A stretch of DNA of 64,000 nucleotides from Gp1-AA133 sp964641665 (GTDB lineage Bacteria; Acidobacteriota; Terriglobia; Terriglobales; Acidobacteriaceae): positions 33,914 to 97,913 of the forward strand of contig CAZXKO010000095.1 in NCBI GenBank assembly GCA_964641665.1, in the 5' to 3' direction. Positions 32,183 through 40,726 of the stretch are shown here, piece by piece. The notes beneath the pieces were generated by a model, which made no database searches, had not been told where the DNA came from, and saw nothing but the letters and a program-made list of their open reading frames with translations. Within the stretch, counting starts at the first letter, position 1. Each line of letters opens with the position of its first letter. The translations under genes and the position numbers were made by a program.

Positions 32183-32974
32183 TTGCGCATACTTTTTATT
32201 GGTGACATTTTTGGCCGGCCGGGCCGCAATATCGTAAAAGAACGGCTGCCTGCGCTGGTGAGAGACCACGCCGTCGACCTGATCATTGCAAACGGTGAGA
32301 ATTCGGCGGCCGGGTTCGGCATCACCCCTCAGATCACGGAAGAACTGTTCGAGTTGGGGATTGACGTCCTCACTTCCGGCAACCACATCTGGGACAAGCG
32401 CGAAATCGTGGACTTCTTTCAGATGGCCGACGGCAACCCCCATAGCCCCTCACGCCGTTTGATCCGACCCGCCAACTACGCCCCTGATCTGCCGGGGCAC
32501 GGAGTCTATGAAGGACGCAAAGGCTCGGTGGCCTATGCGGTGATCAATCTGCAGGGGCGGGTGTTCATGGCGTCCAACGATGACCCGTTCCGCATGGCCG
32601 ACCAGTTGCTCAAGAACATTCAGGCCAAGGTGATCCTGGTGGATATGCATGCCGAAGCCACTTCGGAAAAAGTTTCTCTCGGCTGGTATCTCGACGGACG
32701 AGTGACGGCGGTGGTCGGCACCCACACCCACGTGCCTACCGCCGACGAGCAGGTGCTGCCGAATGGAACTGCGTACATCACCGACGTGGGCATGACGGGG
32801 CCTTACGATGGCGTGATCGGGGTAAAGAAGGAACTGGTCGTCGGCAAGTTCCTGAACAACATGCCCGTACGGTTTGAGGCCGCCGCTGGCGACGTGCGCT
32901 TGTGTGCCGTTGTGATCGATGCCGACGAAACGAAGGGACGGGCACGCAGTATTGAAAGAATAATGGTGAAATAG
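32183..32974 (+). CDS. YmdB-type metallophosphoesterase (TIGR00282 family)
   Basis: This 263-residue protein of the calcineurin-like fold has metal ligands in MRILFIGDIFGRPGRN, IIANGENSAAGFGI, TSGNHIWDKREI, VDMHAEATSEKVSLGWYLDG and VVGTHTHVPTADE. This is diagnostic for the YmdB family, described in Bacillus as a 2',3'-cyclic nucleotide phosphodiesterase that influences RNA turnover. Start TTG 32183 follows GAGGA. In many genomes the gene follows rny (RNase Y); that gene is not adjacent here. A HAD phosphatase gene follows 56 nt downstream on the same strand. Confidence 0.92.
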   Translation: MRILFIGDIFGRPGRNIVKERLPALVRDHAVDLIIANGENSAAGFGITPQITEELFELGIDVLTSGNHIWDKREIVDFFQMADGNPHSPSRRLIRPANYAPDLPGHGVYEGRKGSVAYAVINLQGRVFMASNDDPFRMADQLLKNIQAKVILVDMHAEATSEKVSLGWYLDGRVTAVVGTHTHVPTADEQVLPNGTAYITDVGMTGPYDGVIGVKKELVVGKFLNNMPVRFEAAAGDVRLCAVVIDADETKGRARSIERIMVK

Positions 32975-33030
32975 AGGCAGGGTTCAGAGGTTCAAGGTTT
33001 CAAAGTTGCAAAGTTTTCAAAGTCCCGCGG

Positions 33031-33735
33031 GTGGAGAAGTTGGATATCCAGAAGCCGAATGGCTTTCGCTGGAAAGAGGCGGACGCTTTCCTGTTCGACA
33101 TCGACGGGACGTTGTTGCTTTCCCGCGACCGCATTCATCGATACGCTTTGCATCGGGCGATGCTTGAAGTTTACGGCCTGGAGGCCACGATCGACGGGAT
33201 CGTCTACCACGGCAAGACCGACCCTGGCATTTTACGAGCGGCTCTGGAACGAGGCGGGATCGACTCGCAGACGATCGACCGCAAGATGGCGGGGGCGTTG
33301 CAGGTCATGCGCCTCGACGCCGCCGAAAAAGCAGGGGAATTCAACCCAAACGTGCTTCCGGGCGTACCCGAAGTGCTGGAACTGCTGCGGACCGAGGGCA
33401 AGCTGCTCGGAGTCTCGTCCGGGAACCTGGAATCCATCGGGTGGCTCAAGCTGAAAGCAGCCGGGCTGCGCGATTTCTTCCAGTTTGGCTGCTATGCCGA
33501 CGATTGCGAGCTCAGGGAACACATCTTCCGCAAGGCCATGGCAGAGGTTCGGCACCGCCTGGGACCGCAGGCGACCGTGTGCTTTGTGGGAGATACGCCG
33601 GACGACGTGTGCGCGGCTCGCCGCGTGGGTGGCCAGGTGATCGCCGTGGGCACAGGAATCTTCAAAGTGGAGGACCTGGGCCCGCTCGGGGCGGACGCCA
33701 CGGTGGCCTCGTGCGCGGAACTCCTCACCCGCTAG
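33031..33735 (+). CDS. HAD-superfamily phosphatase
   Basis: GTG 33031 gives 234 residues. HAD motif I is FLFDIDGTLLLS (nucleophile about D23, acid D25). Motif II is LLGVSSGNLESIG, the conserved Lys is in the HIFRKAM region and motif IV is VCFVGDTPDDVCAA. An alpha-helical C1 cap separates motifs I and II, as in phosphoglycolate phosphatase and beta-phosphoglucomutase. The substrate is unassigned. It is probably co-transcribed with the preceding phosphoesterase. The spacer holds low-complexity TTTCAAAGTTGCAAAG-type sequence. Confidence 0.85.
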   Translation: MEKLDIQKPNGFRWKEADAFLFDIDGTLLLSRDRIHRYALHRAMLEVYGLEATIDGIVYHGKTDPGILRAALERGGIDSQTIDRKMAGALQVMRLDAAEKAGEFNPNVLPGVPEVLELLRTEGKLLGVSSGNLESIGWLKLKAAGLRDFFQFGCYADDCELREHIFRKAMAEVRHRLGPQATVCFVGDTPDDVCAARRVGGQVIAVGTGIFKVEDLGPLGADATVASCAELLTR

Positions 33736-33815
33736 GCTCGGCCCGTCACTCATCCCGTTAAAACCAAAGGTACTAAGCTTGCAAGAATCCGGGTTTCGGG
33801 CGTTCTCATCCCGGG

Positions 33816-33821
33816 TACAAT
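33816..33821 (+). promoter_or_regulatory. TACAAT box 7 nt before the secretin start
   Basis: TACAAT is followed by CAAAACG and the ATG at 33829. Transcription would begin at or next to the start codon, and there is no ribosome binding site, so a leaderless mRNA is suggested. Confidence 0.4.
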
Positions 33822-33828
33822 CAAAACG

Positions 33829-35679
33829 ATGCGCGCCTGGCAATCTATCCTGGCAATTTTCCTGACAGTTACCGCCTCGTGGGGTGCGGACCAGCCTGCG
33901 GCGGTCCCGATGAACTGCGCCAGCGGCCTGCCGAGAAGCCCGGAGTGCTTGGTCACGCCAAAGTCCCGCAAGGAGGCGAAGCGCGCTTTCGAGCGAGGCG
34001 TAAAGCTGGAGAAAGCAAAACGGCTCGAAGAGGCGCTCTCGGAACTGGAGCGGGCCGCGGAGCTGGTTCCGCAAGACGTGGAATACGTGACTTTGCGCGA
34101 GATGGTCCGGCAGGAACTGGTGTATGAACATACGCAACGTGGCAACGACGCCCTGGCCAACGGCCAGCAGGTGCAGGCGCTCGGCGAGTTCCGCACGGCG
34201 CTGCACCTCGATCCCACGAACGAATTCGCCCGCCAGCGACTGAACGACTCCCTTGGGCCTTCGGCCCCGCAGGTCCGGCAACCTCCGCGAGTGGTGGCGG
34301 AATCGAACATGATTCGTGTCGCCCCTAAGGACCAGCTTCAGAGCTTTCATTTCCGGGGAGACTCGCGCTCGTTGCTGACTCAGATCGCCAATGCCTACGG
34401 GATCGTGGCGACTTTCGACGATTCCGTCATAAGCCGGCAGCTGCGTTTCAATCTGGAGAATGTCGATTTTTACACCGCTATGCGGCTGGCCGGTATTGTT
34501 ACCAAGACGTTCTGGTCACCGCTGGAAGAAAAGCAGATTCTGGTGGCCGCCGAGTCCGCCGAGAATCACCGCCTGTTCGACCGCATGGGTATGAGGACCT
34601 TCTATGTCCCCGACGCCAGTACCCCGACGGAACTGACCGATCTGGTTAACGTGCTGCGCACGCTGTTCGAACTGAAGTTCGTCACCTCGGAGCCGCAAAA
34701 CAGCACCATCGTGGTGCGCGCGCCCGTGAATGTGCTGGAACCGGCGAGCCGCTTCATGGAGGAACTGGGTTCCGGGCATCCGGAAGTCATGCTCGATGTC
34801 CGTGTCTTCGAGGTCAGCCGCACGCTGGTCTACAATTTCGGCCTGCATATACCGAACCAGTTCAACCTTTACAACATTCCGGTGGAGGCCCTGGGCCTCA
34901 CATTGGCGGGCGGGCAGAGTATTCAGGATCTGATTAACCAGTTGATCGCCAGCGGGGGCATCAACCAGGCCAACAGTACTGCCCTTTCCGCCCTGCTGGC
35001 CCAGATCGGGGGTAACGCAAGCTCGATCTTCAGCCAGCCTCTGGCGACCTTCGGAAATGGGCTGACGTTGATGGGTGTCAGCCTTGGGACGCTCAGTGCC
35101 ACGCTCTCCATGACTGAAGGCAACTTGCGTTCGCTGCAGCACGTAACCCTGCGAGCCGCGCAGGGGAAGGATGCCACGATCAACCTGGGAACGCGCTATC
35201 CGATTGTCAATGCGACCTTCGCTCCAATTTTCAATACTGCCGCGATTTCGTCGGCCATCCAGAACAACTCCTTTGTCGCTCCGATCCCCTCGTTCACTTA
35301 TGAAGACCTTGGAATGACCTTGAAAGTGAAGCCCTACATTCATGGCGAATCGGACGTAAGCCTCACGGTCGACATGAAGGTGCGGTCGCTCAGCGGAGCG
35401 AGCGTCAATGGTCAGCCGATTATCGGCAATCGCGAATATACGGGCAGCATCAACGTGAAAAACGAACAGGCGGCGGTGGTGGCCGGAGCGATCAGTTCGA
35501 CCGAACAACGCAGCCTGAGCGGCATTCCGGGAATCAGTCAGATTCCTGTGCTCGGCCACGTCGCGAGCACCAACACCAAAGAGAAAGATTGGGATGAGTT
35601 TCTGGTGGTGATAACACCGCACATCATCAGCCTCTCGGAGACTCCGGACTCGATGATCTGGATGACCGGAATCAAGTAG
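33829..35679 (+). CDS. secretin-family protein with N-terminal TPR region
   Basis: This 616-residue protein has a Sec signal (SILAIFLTVTASWGA). A TPR-like helical region follows (about residues 45-145: AKRAFERGVKLEKAKRLEEA, ALGEFRTALHLDPTNEFAR). Secretin N-domains come next (LTQIANAYGIVATFDDSVIS; LVNVLRTLFELKFVTSEP), then the C-terminal secretin channel domain, which includes VTLRAAQGKDATINLGTRYP, YEDLGMTLKVKPYI and IPGISQIPVLGHVAS. Secretins form the outer-membrane ring of type II/III secretion or type IV pili. No other secretion or pilus gene is in the window, so the partner machine is encoded elsewhere. Confidence 0.88.
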   Translation: MRAWQSILAIFLTVTASWGADQPAAVPMNCASGLPRSPECLVTPKSRKEAKRAFERGVKLEKAKRLEEALSELERAAELVPQDVEYVTLREMVRQELVYEHTQRGNDALANGQQVQALGEFRTALHLDPTNEFARQRLNDSLGPSAPQVRQPPRVVAESNMIRVAPKDQLQSFHFRGDSRSLLTQIANAYGIVATFDDSVISRQLRFNLENVDFYTAMRLAGIVTKTFWSPLEEKQILVAAESAENHRLFDRMGMRTFYVPDASTPTELTDLVNVLRTLFELKFVTSEPQNSTIVVRAPVNVLEPASRFMEELGSGHPEVMLDVRVFEVSRTLVYNFGLHIPNQFNLYNIPVEALGLTLAGGQSIQDLINQLIASGGINQANSTALSALLAQIGGNASSIFSQPLATFGNGLTLMGVSLGTLSATLSMTEGNLRSLQHVTLRAAQGKDATINLGTRYPIVNATFAPIFNTAAISSAIQNNSFVAPIPSFTYEDLGMTLKVKPYIHGESDVSLTVDMKVRSLSGASVNGQPIIGNREYTGSINVKNEQAAVVAGAISSTEQRSLSGIPGISQIPVLGHVASTNTKEKDWDEFLVVITPHIISLSETPDSMIWMTGIK

Positions 35680-35694
35680 AGCTTCCTCTCCTGG

Positions 35695-36555
35695 TTATTG
35701 CTGTTTTGTGGCGAACTCCACCAACCCCTTCAAGATTTCCATCGGGACCTGCGCCACGTTGCCAATGCGGCGGCCGCTGATGAACAGCGTCGGGGTCCCT
35801 GTAACGCCCACCGCCTGGCCCAGGGCAATCGACTGGTCGACGCGGGTCTTGGTATCCGGCCTCACCGCACAAGCGGCCATATCGGAGCCCTTCACTCCCG
35901 ATTTGTCGGCGATCGCCGTCAGCTTCTCGTCGGCGTTGGACTCAGTGATATTGGCCTGCTCGGCGTAAGTGCCCTCGACAAACTTCCAGAATGCATCGTT
36001 CGACGCGCGGCCCACGCAGTCGGCGTACCCGGCGGCCTTGGCGGCCCAATTGTGCATGGGCAGGGGGAACTGCTGGAAAACAAAACGGGCGCCGGGCTCC
36101 TCGGCGAGCAATTTGTCGACCGTCGGCTGCGCTTCCTTACAGTGCGGGCACTGCAGGTCGCTGAACTCGACGATCGTCGCCGCCGCTTTCGCCGGACCCT
36201 TTGACGGGCCATTCATACTCTTCAGCAACGCTTCGTGTGCCGGGGCATAGGGTTTGGCGCCAAACGGCAGGATTTCGCCGGTCATCGCATGTTTGCCGTC
36301 GGCGGTCACATAGAGAGTCATTCCGCTTTGGCCCTGCGAGTTGGTCACGACCACGTTTACTTCGGCGAGCCCCTGCGCCACAGCCGGCTTGATCGAGGCG
36401 ACCTTCCAGGTGATGGTCGAGTCATAGCCGAAGGTCTGCTGCATAAAAGCATTGACGGTATCTTCTGAGGGCAAGGGGTCGACCGTCTTGACCTGGGCGA
36501 GGCTGATGCTGGCGACCAGCGCGAACAAGGATGCGAGAATCAGTGAGCGATGCAT
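35695..36555 (-). CDS. DsbA-like periplasmic thiol oxidoreductase
   Basis: This 286-residue protein has a Sec signal (LILASLFALVASISLA). An N-terminal domain of about 95 residues is followed by a thioredoxin/DsbA fold: active site FSDLQCPHCKEAQPTV (C136-P-H-C139), helical insertion with FPLPMHNWAAKAAGYADC, and the cis-Pro loop VGVTGTPTLFISGRRIG. It resembles BdbD/ScsC-type members and would form or isomerise disulfides in exported proteins. ATG 36555 follows AAAGGA. No DsbB gene is adjacent. It converges with the secretin gene. Confidence 0.9.
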   Translation of the reverse strand: MHRSLILASLFALVASISLAQVKTVDPLPSEDTVNAFMQQTFGYDSTITWKVASIKPAVAQGLAEVNVVVTNSQGQSGMTLYVTADGKHAMTGEILPFGAKPYAPAHEALLKSMNGPSKGPAKAAATIVEFSDLQCPHCKEAQPTVDKLLAEEPGARFVFQQFPLPMHNWAAKAAGYADCVGRASNDAFWKFVEGTYAEQANITESNADEKLTAIADKSGVKGSDMAACAVRPDTKTRVDQSIALGQAVGVTGTPTLFISGRRIGNVAQVPMEILKGLVEFATKQQ

Positions 36556-36619
36556 GCTTTCCTTTCGGACTTGGAATCTTAGGTATTGTTCAACACGCGG
36601 GTGACTCGCGCAAGCAGCG

Positions 36620-38260
36620 TTATTCCTCCGACCTGGCGGCGATCGGGAACCGGCGTCCGTACCCGAAAGCCTTGGCGGAAATCTTGATGCCTGGCGCGGC
36701 CTGCTGCCGCTTGTACTCAGCCCGATCCACCATGCGGATCACGCGCTTCACCAGGTCGAGGTCGAAGCCCCGGGACTGGGCAACCTGCGCCGCGGACCGT
36801 GAGTCCTCGACATAGTCTTCCAGGATGGCATCGAGCACGTCGTAGGGGGGCAGGCTGTCGCTGTCCTTCTGGTCGGGACGCAATTCCGCCGAAGGCGGTT
36901 TCTCCAGGCTGGCCTGGGGAATGACCGGACGGCGTGAATTGACGTAGTGGCTGATTCTGTAGACGAGCGTCTTCGGGACGTCGGAGATCACCGCCAGTCC
37001 CCCCACCATGTCGCCGTAAAGGGTGCAATAGCCGACCCCAAGCTCGCTCTTGTTTCCAGTCGACAGCACGATGGCATTGAACTTGTTCGAGAGCGCCATG
37101 AGTAATGTACCCCGGGCGCGGGCCTGAATGTTTTCTTCGGTTACGTCTTCTTTCAAGCCGGTGAACACTCCACGTAAAGTCTGCCTGTAGGAATTGCAGA
37201 TTTCGGTGATGGAAAGCAGCTCGAAACGGACGCCGAGGTTGCTCGCCAGGGAGCGCGCGTCTTCGATCGAACCCGGGGAGGAATAGGGCCCCGGCATGCC
37301 GACGCCAACGACATTCTCGGGGCCGACGGCCTCCGCGGCGATGGCGGCGGTGAGCGCGGAATCGATGCCGCCGCTGAGGCCGATGACGACCTTCTTGAAG
37401 CCACACTTACGAACGTAGTCGCGGGTGCCGAGAACCAGCGCGCCGAAAGCACTCGCCTCTTCGCCTTCGACCTGTTCGTGCAGCTCGCCTTCGAGGGTCG
37501 CGGAGTCGAAGTAGACGATGTCCTCCTCGAAGGACTTTCCCTGCGCAATGACCTTGCCTTCGCGATTCAGAACCAGGCTGGACCCGTCGAACAATAGGCT
37601 GTCGTTTCCCCCAACCTGGTTGACCATGACCACCGGGATCTTGTCGTTGCGCGCAATGGTGGCGAGCATGTCGCGGCGAAGTTCCCGCTTGCCCAGCCAG
37701 AAGGGCGAGGCTGAGATGTTGAGAACGAAATTACCCCCGGCCTTCACCAGTGCATCGATCGGATCAACCCCGTACAGGCGCTTGTTCCAGAAATCCTTGT
37801 CGTTCCAGGCATCTTCGCAGATGGTGAGCGCCATGCGGTTCCCGCAGAAGTCAAACAGGTCCTGGTGGCGGGCGGGCGCGAAGTTGCGCATTTCGTCGAA
37901 GACGTCGTAGGTCGGGAGCAGCATCTTGGACTGCAGGAAGGCCAGTCTGCCGTCGCGGAGCAGCGCGGCGGAATTCATTACAGACTTCCCTGTCTCGGCG
38001 TGGGCGGGGGTTACAAGACCGCAGATCACGGCGATGCCGTCGGTCTCGGCTGCAATCCGGTCGACCGTCTCGCGATTCTTCGCAACAAATGTGGGCCGCT
38101 CCACCAGGTCGCGGGGGGGATAGCCGCAAACGGAAAGCTCGGGAAAGAGGATCAGCCCGGCTCCGGCGGTCCGTGCCTGACGGGCATACTCGATAATCTT
38201 GGCGGCATTGCCGGAGAAATCCCCCACCGTGGGATTAATCTGGCCGAGAGCAATTTTCAC
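36620..38260 (-). CDS. nadE: glutamine-hydrolysing NAD+ synthase
   Basis: This 546-residue two-domain enzyme has an N-terminal nitrilase-type glutaminase with catalytic Glu in LILFPELSVCGYPPRDL, Lys in FLQSKMLLPTYDVFDE and Cys in MALTICEDAWND. The C-terminal NAD synthase domain has P-loop VIGLSGGIDSALTAAIA, TGNKSELGVGYCTLYGDM and the terminal YKRQQAAPGIKIS. It makes NAD+ from nicotinic acid adenine dinucleotide, ATP and glutamine. The start is GTG at 38260 after GGAAGA. The next upstream gene on this strand stops at 38331. Confidence 0.96.
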   Translation of the reverse strand: MKIALGQINPTVGDFSGNAAKIIEYARQARTAGAGLILFPELSVCGYPPRDLVERPTFVAKNRETVDRIAAETDGIAVICGLVTPAHAETGKSVMNSAALLRDGRLAFLQSKMLLPTYDVFDEMRNFAPARHQDLFDFCGNRMALTICEDAWNDKDFWNKRLYGVDPIDALVKAGGNFVLNISASPFWLGKRELRRDMLATIARNDKIPVVMVNQVGGNDSLLFDGSSLVLNREGKVIAQGKSFEEDIVYFDSATLEGELHEQVEGEEASAFGALVLGTRDYVRKCGFKKVVIGLSGGIDSALTAAIAAEAVGPENVVGVGMPGPYSSPGSIEDARSLASNLGVRFELLSITEICNSYRQTLRGVFTGLKEDVTEENIQARARGTLLMALSNKFNAIVLSTGNKSELGVGYCTLYGDMVGGLAVISDVPKTLVYRISHYVNSRRPVIPQASLEKPPSAELRPDQKDSDSLPPYDVLDAILEDYVEDSRSAAQVAQSRGFDLDLVKRVIRMVDRAEYKRQQAAPGIKISAKAFGYGRRFPIAARSEE

Positions 38261-38330
38261 TCTTCCAGTCTAAAGCCCGGCAGGGACTGCCGCCAAGTTC
38301 GAGGGAAAAGCACCGCGGCAGGACAGGCCT

Positions 38331-39332
38331 TCAGTTGGGGCCATCGGTTGGACTGGGGCTATTGACTGGGGGCGGTGGCGCGGGGCGGTCCGCTCCTTCG
38401 GGGGCGTTCTTGTCCGTTTCTTCTCCCGGACGATGCAAAGTAGGTGCCGCGGCAGGCCGGGTCGGCTCTGCTTCCTGGGCCACTTTGGTCACCGGCTGTA
38501 TGTCAACCTCTTTGTCGGTCTTGACGAGTTTCTTTCCGTCGACCTGCATGATCTCAAGACGCACGACTTCGTCGCCCATGAAACGCACGAACTCGACGTC
38601 CTGGGGCGGATCGCCATAAATCCACTCTTCGTACTCCGCTTCCCCATCGCGCTCCCGGACCTTCTTCGGCGGACGCCCTTTAGCGTAAGTCACCATTTCG
38701 CGATTCATGCCGACCAGAACATGATGATTCAGGATCGCGTCCTTCACCTTTGGGGGGACAGTCTCGAGATACGCTTCCTGCACCGACTTCGACTCGAAAT
38801 CCAGCACCGGGCGGAGCAGTCCTTTCAAGTCACGACCGGTCATTTCAGGGACGTATTTGTCGAAGTACACGTCGACAAAAGAACCACGGGCATTGGCATT
38901 TTCATCCGAGGGAGCGATGGGTGCAGTGCCCCCATTCCCACCGACACTGATGCGCTGGTACCACTTTGATTTCCGGATGGGCCCGCCGTTGATTTCGATG
39001 TGGATGAAGTTGTCCTTGAAGATGACTGCGCTGATGCGAGCGGCATCGCCCGACTTGGCGGCCGGCCCCCACATGGCTAGAGCCTGTTGCAGTTCCTCGC
39101 CGCTGGGACTGACTACTCCATCCTTCAGCTTCAGACCTTGGCGGCCCATGGGAAAAGGCGCGCGCACATAGACCAGTTCAGCCGTCAGCAGCTGAACCAG
39201 TTGGACGCGGGTTTGCTTGGAGATCTTGGGTGCTTGGGAAAAATCAGGAGTGGGATCTTTATCGCCCGCTGACGAGGCAGTCACCAGGGTAGCCACCGAA
39301 ACCAACCCAACCATGATGCGGCTGAACTTCAT
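38331..39332 (-). CDS. secreted protein of unknown function (333 aa), possible SmpA/BamE-like region
   Basis: A Sec signal (IMVGLVSVATLVTASSAGD) precedes a soluble protein. The segment AILNHHVLVGMNREMVTYAK, GRPPKKV and EEWIYGDPPQDVEFVRFMGD (about residues 205-265) resembles the two-helix/three-strand repeat of SmpA/OmlA proteins, which act at the outer membrane. The C-terminus is a Pro-rich low-complexity tail. TATAAT lies about 20 nt upstream of the ATG (39353-39358). It is upstream of nadE on the same strand with a 70 nt gap. The SmpA likeness is pattern-based and tentative. Confidence 0.7.
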   Translation of the reverse strand: MKFSRIMVGLVSVATLVTASSAGDKDPTPDFSQAPKISKQTRVQLVQLLTAELVYVRAPFPMGRQGLKLKDGVVSPSGEELQQALAMWGPAAKSGDAARISAVIFKDNFIHIEINGGPIRKSKWYQRISVGGNGGTAPIAPSDENANARGSFVDVYFDKYVPEMTGRDLKGLLRPVLDFESKSVQEAYLETVPPKVKDAILNHHVLVGMNREMVTYAKGRPPKKVRERDGEAEYEEWIYGDPPQDVEFVRFMGDEVVRLEIMQVDGKKLVKTDKEVDIQPVTKVAQEAEPTRPAAAPTLHRPGEETDKNAPEGADRPAPPPPVNSPSPTDGPN

Positions 39333-39396
39333 CGGGCCCCCAACTTGCCCTTATTATAGACCGATTCGGCCCTGCCACAACGGGCGCGAAAGTCGT

Positions 39397-40428
39397 CTAC
39401 GAGGCGAAGCGCAGCCCGTCACGCGCCAGTTGAAGCGGCAGTACACGTCCGCCGTTGTCGCCAATCACGGTCGCAACCCGGCTGGCCGCTCCTTTCTCGA
39501 CCAGAAAGATAACGCAGCCGCCGCCGCCCGCGCCGCAGACTTTCGCGGCCAGACCTCCGTGCCTTCCAGCCACTGTGATGAGTTTGTCGATGAGAGGGGT
39601 TGTGATGCCCGGAGCATTGCTCCGGCGTAACCTCCACTCGTCTCGCAGCAGGCGCGCGACGTCGTCCCATTGTGCGTGCAGCAAAGCCTGGTACATGGCG
39701 CGGGCAATCTCCGCAATTCGCTCGAAGTTGCGGTGCACCCGTTTGTCCCCGTTGATGTGCGCCTTGAAAACTTCCCAGTTGTTAATCCCGGACTGCCGGG
39801 GCGCGCCCGTGTAAGCAAGCACAAAGCGGGACTCGATTTCCTCGGGCGAAACCGGGACCGATTCGCGGTGAATGCCGTCGGCGTTCAGGTGGATGGCGCT
39901 CACGCCTCCGTAGAGCGCCGGATAGTAATCTTGGCAGCCCGTCGGGACGTTGATGATCTGGGCCTCGATGTTCTGCGCGATAACGCGCATCTGCTCGAGC
40001 GTCAGGTTGCGATCCGTAAAGCGCGCCAGGGCCGCGGTGGTCGCGATCATCAGGGCGGATGACCCGGAAATACCGGCACCCGCCGGCGATTCCGAATCGG
40101 TTTCTACGAGCAGGCCCTCCTTGGGCGCAAAAAATTGCAGGAGCCGCGCCGCCAGGGGAAGCCGGAAACGGCGAGCGTGCCTGAGTTCGTCGAAACTCGT
40201 AAAACTTTCCTCCTGGCGCGTGTCAAGCGAACGCAGTTGGATTCTCCGCCCTTTGAGGGGAGTGATCCGGCAACTGGTCAGGATGTTGACCGCGAAGTTC
40301 AGAGTCAATGCCCCCGGGTGAAACAAGTACAACGGCCAGAGGTCGATGGTGCCGCCCGCGAGATCGGCGCGGCACGGGGCCAGAGACAGGATGGTGCCCT
40401 GCTTCTCGAAAATGCGGGAAGACTCCAT
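39397..40428 (-). CDS. GHMP-family sugar kinase
   Basis: This 343-residue protein has the GHMP layout: N-terminal substrate segment APCRADLAGGTIDLWPLYLF, ATP loop SPAGAGISGSSALMIATTAA, and C-terminal motif 3 KVCGAGGGGCVIFLVEKG. The N-terminal R-x-D-x-x-G-G-x-x-D pattern is shared with D-glycero-D-manno-heptose-7-phosphate kinases (HddA) and fucokinase-like enzymes, so a sugar or sugar-phosphate substrate is likely. No heptose isomerase or guanylyltransferase gene is nearby to confirm HddA. The gene is divergent from the GAF-TonB gene. Confidence 0.85.
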   Translation of the reverse strand: MESSRIFEKQGTILSLAPCRADLAGGTIDLWPLYLFHPGALTLNFAVNILTSCRITPLKGRRIQLRSLDTRQEESFTSFDELRHARRFRLPLAARLLQFFAPKEGLLVETDSESPAGAGISGSSALMIATTAALARFTDRNLTLEQMRVIAQNIEAQIINVPTGCQDYYPALYGGVSAIHLNADGIHRESVPVSPEEIESRFVLAYTGAPRQSGINNWEVFKAHINGDKRVHRNFERIAEIARAMYQALLHAQWDDVARLLRDEWRLRRSNAPGITTPLIDKLITVAGRHGGLAAKVCGAGGGGCVIFLVEKGAASRVATVIGDNGGRVLPLQLARDGLRFAS

Positions 40429-40726
40429 GGACAGGTTGTACCACGTGCAGAGACGGACTCAGCGCGCGGAACCCAGACAATAACGACCCGCTTTGCGCGG
40501 CTTCCAGGTTGACGGTGACGGCCAGGGGGCGGGTAATCGGAAGGAGGTTACCTTGGTTACGGCATGGCACGTAAAACGCTTGCCCCATGCGGATTTTCGG
40601 GCCTAAGGTATACGATCTATCGTTGACAACTAGCTCCATTTATCAGAAACTCGCGGGAAGGAATTTTTCTGGTCGTTTCGTCAGTCAATTCACAACTCTG
40701 GCCGTTCGCTACGAGGAGTTTTGCGC
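40429..40726. other. divergent regulatory gap before the GAF-TonB gene
   Basis: The interval contains a consensus TTGACA at 40623-40628 with only a weak -10 (GAAACT) 17 nt later, and GAGGAG at 40713-40718 as ribosome binding site. Overlapping frames here give no recognisable protein. Confidence 0.35.
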
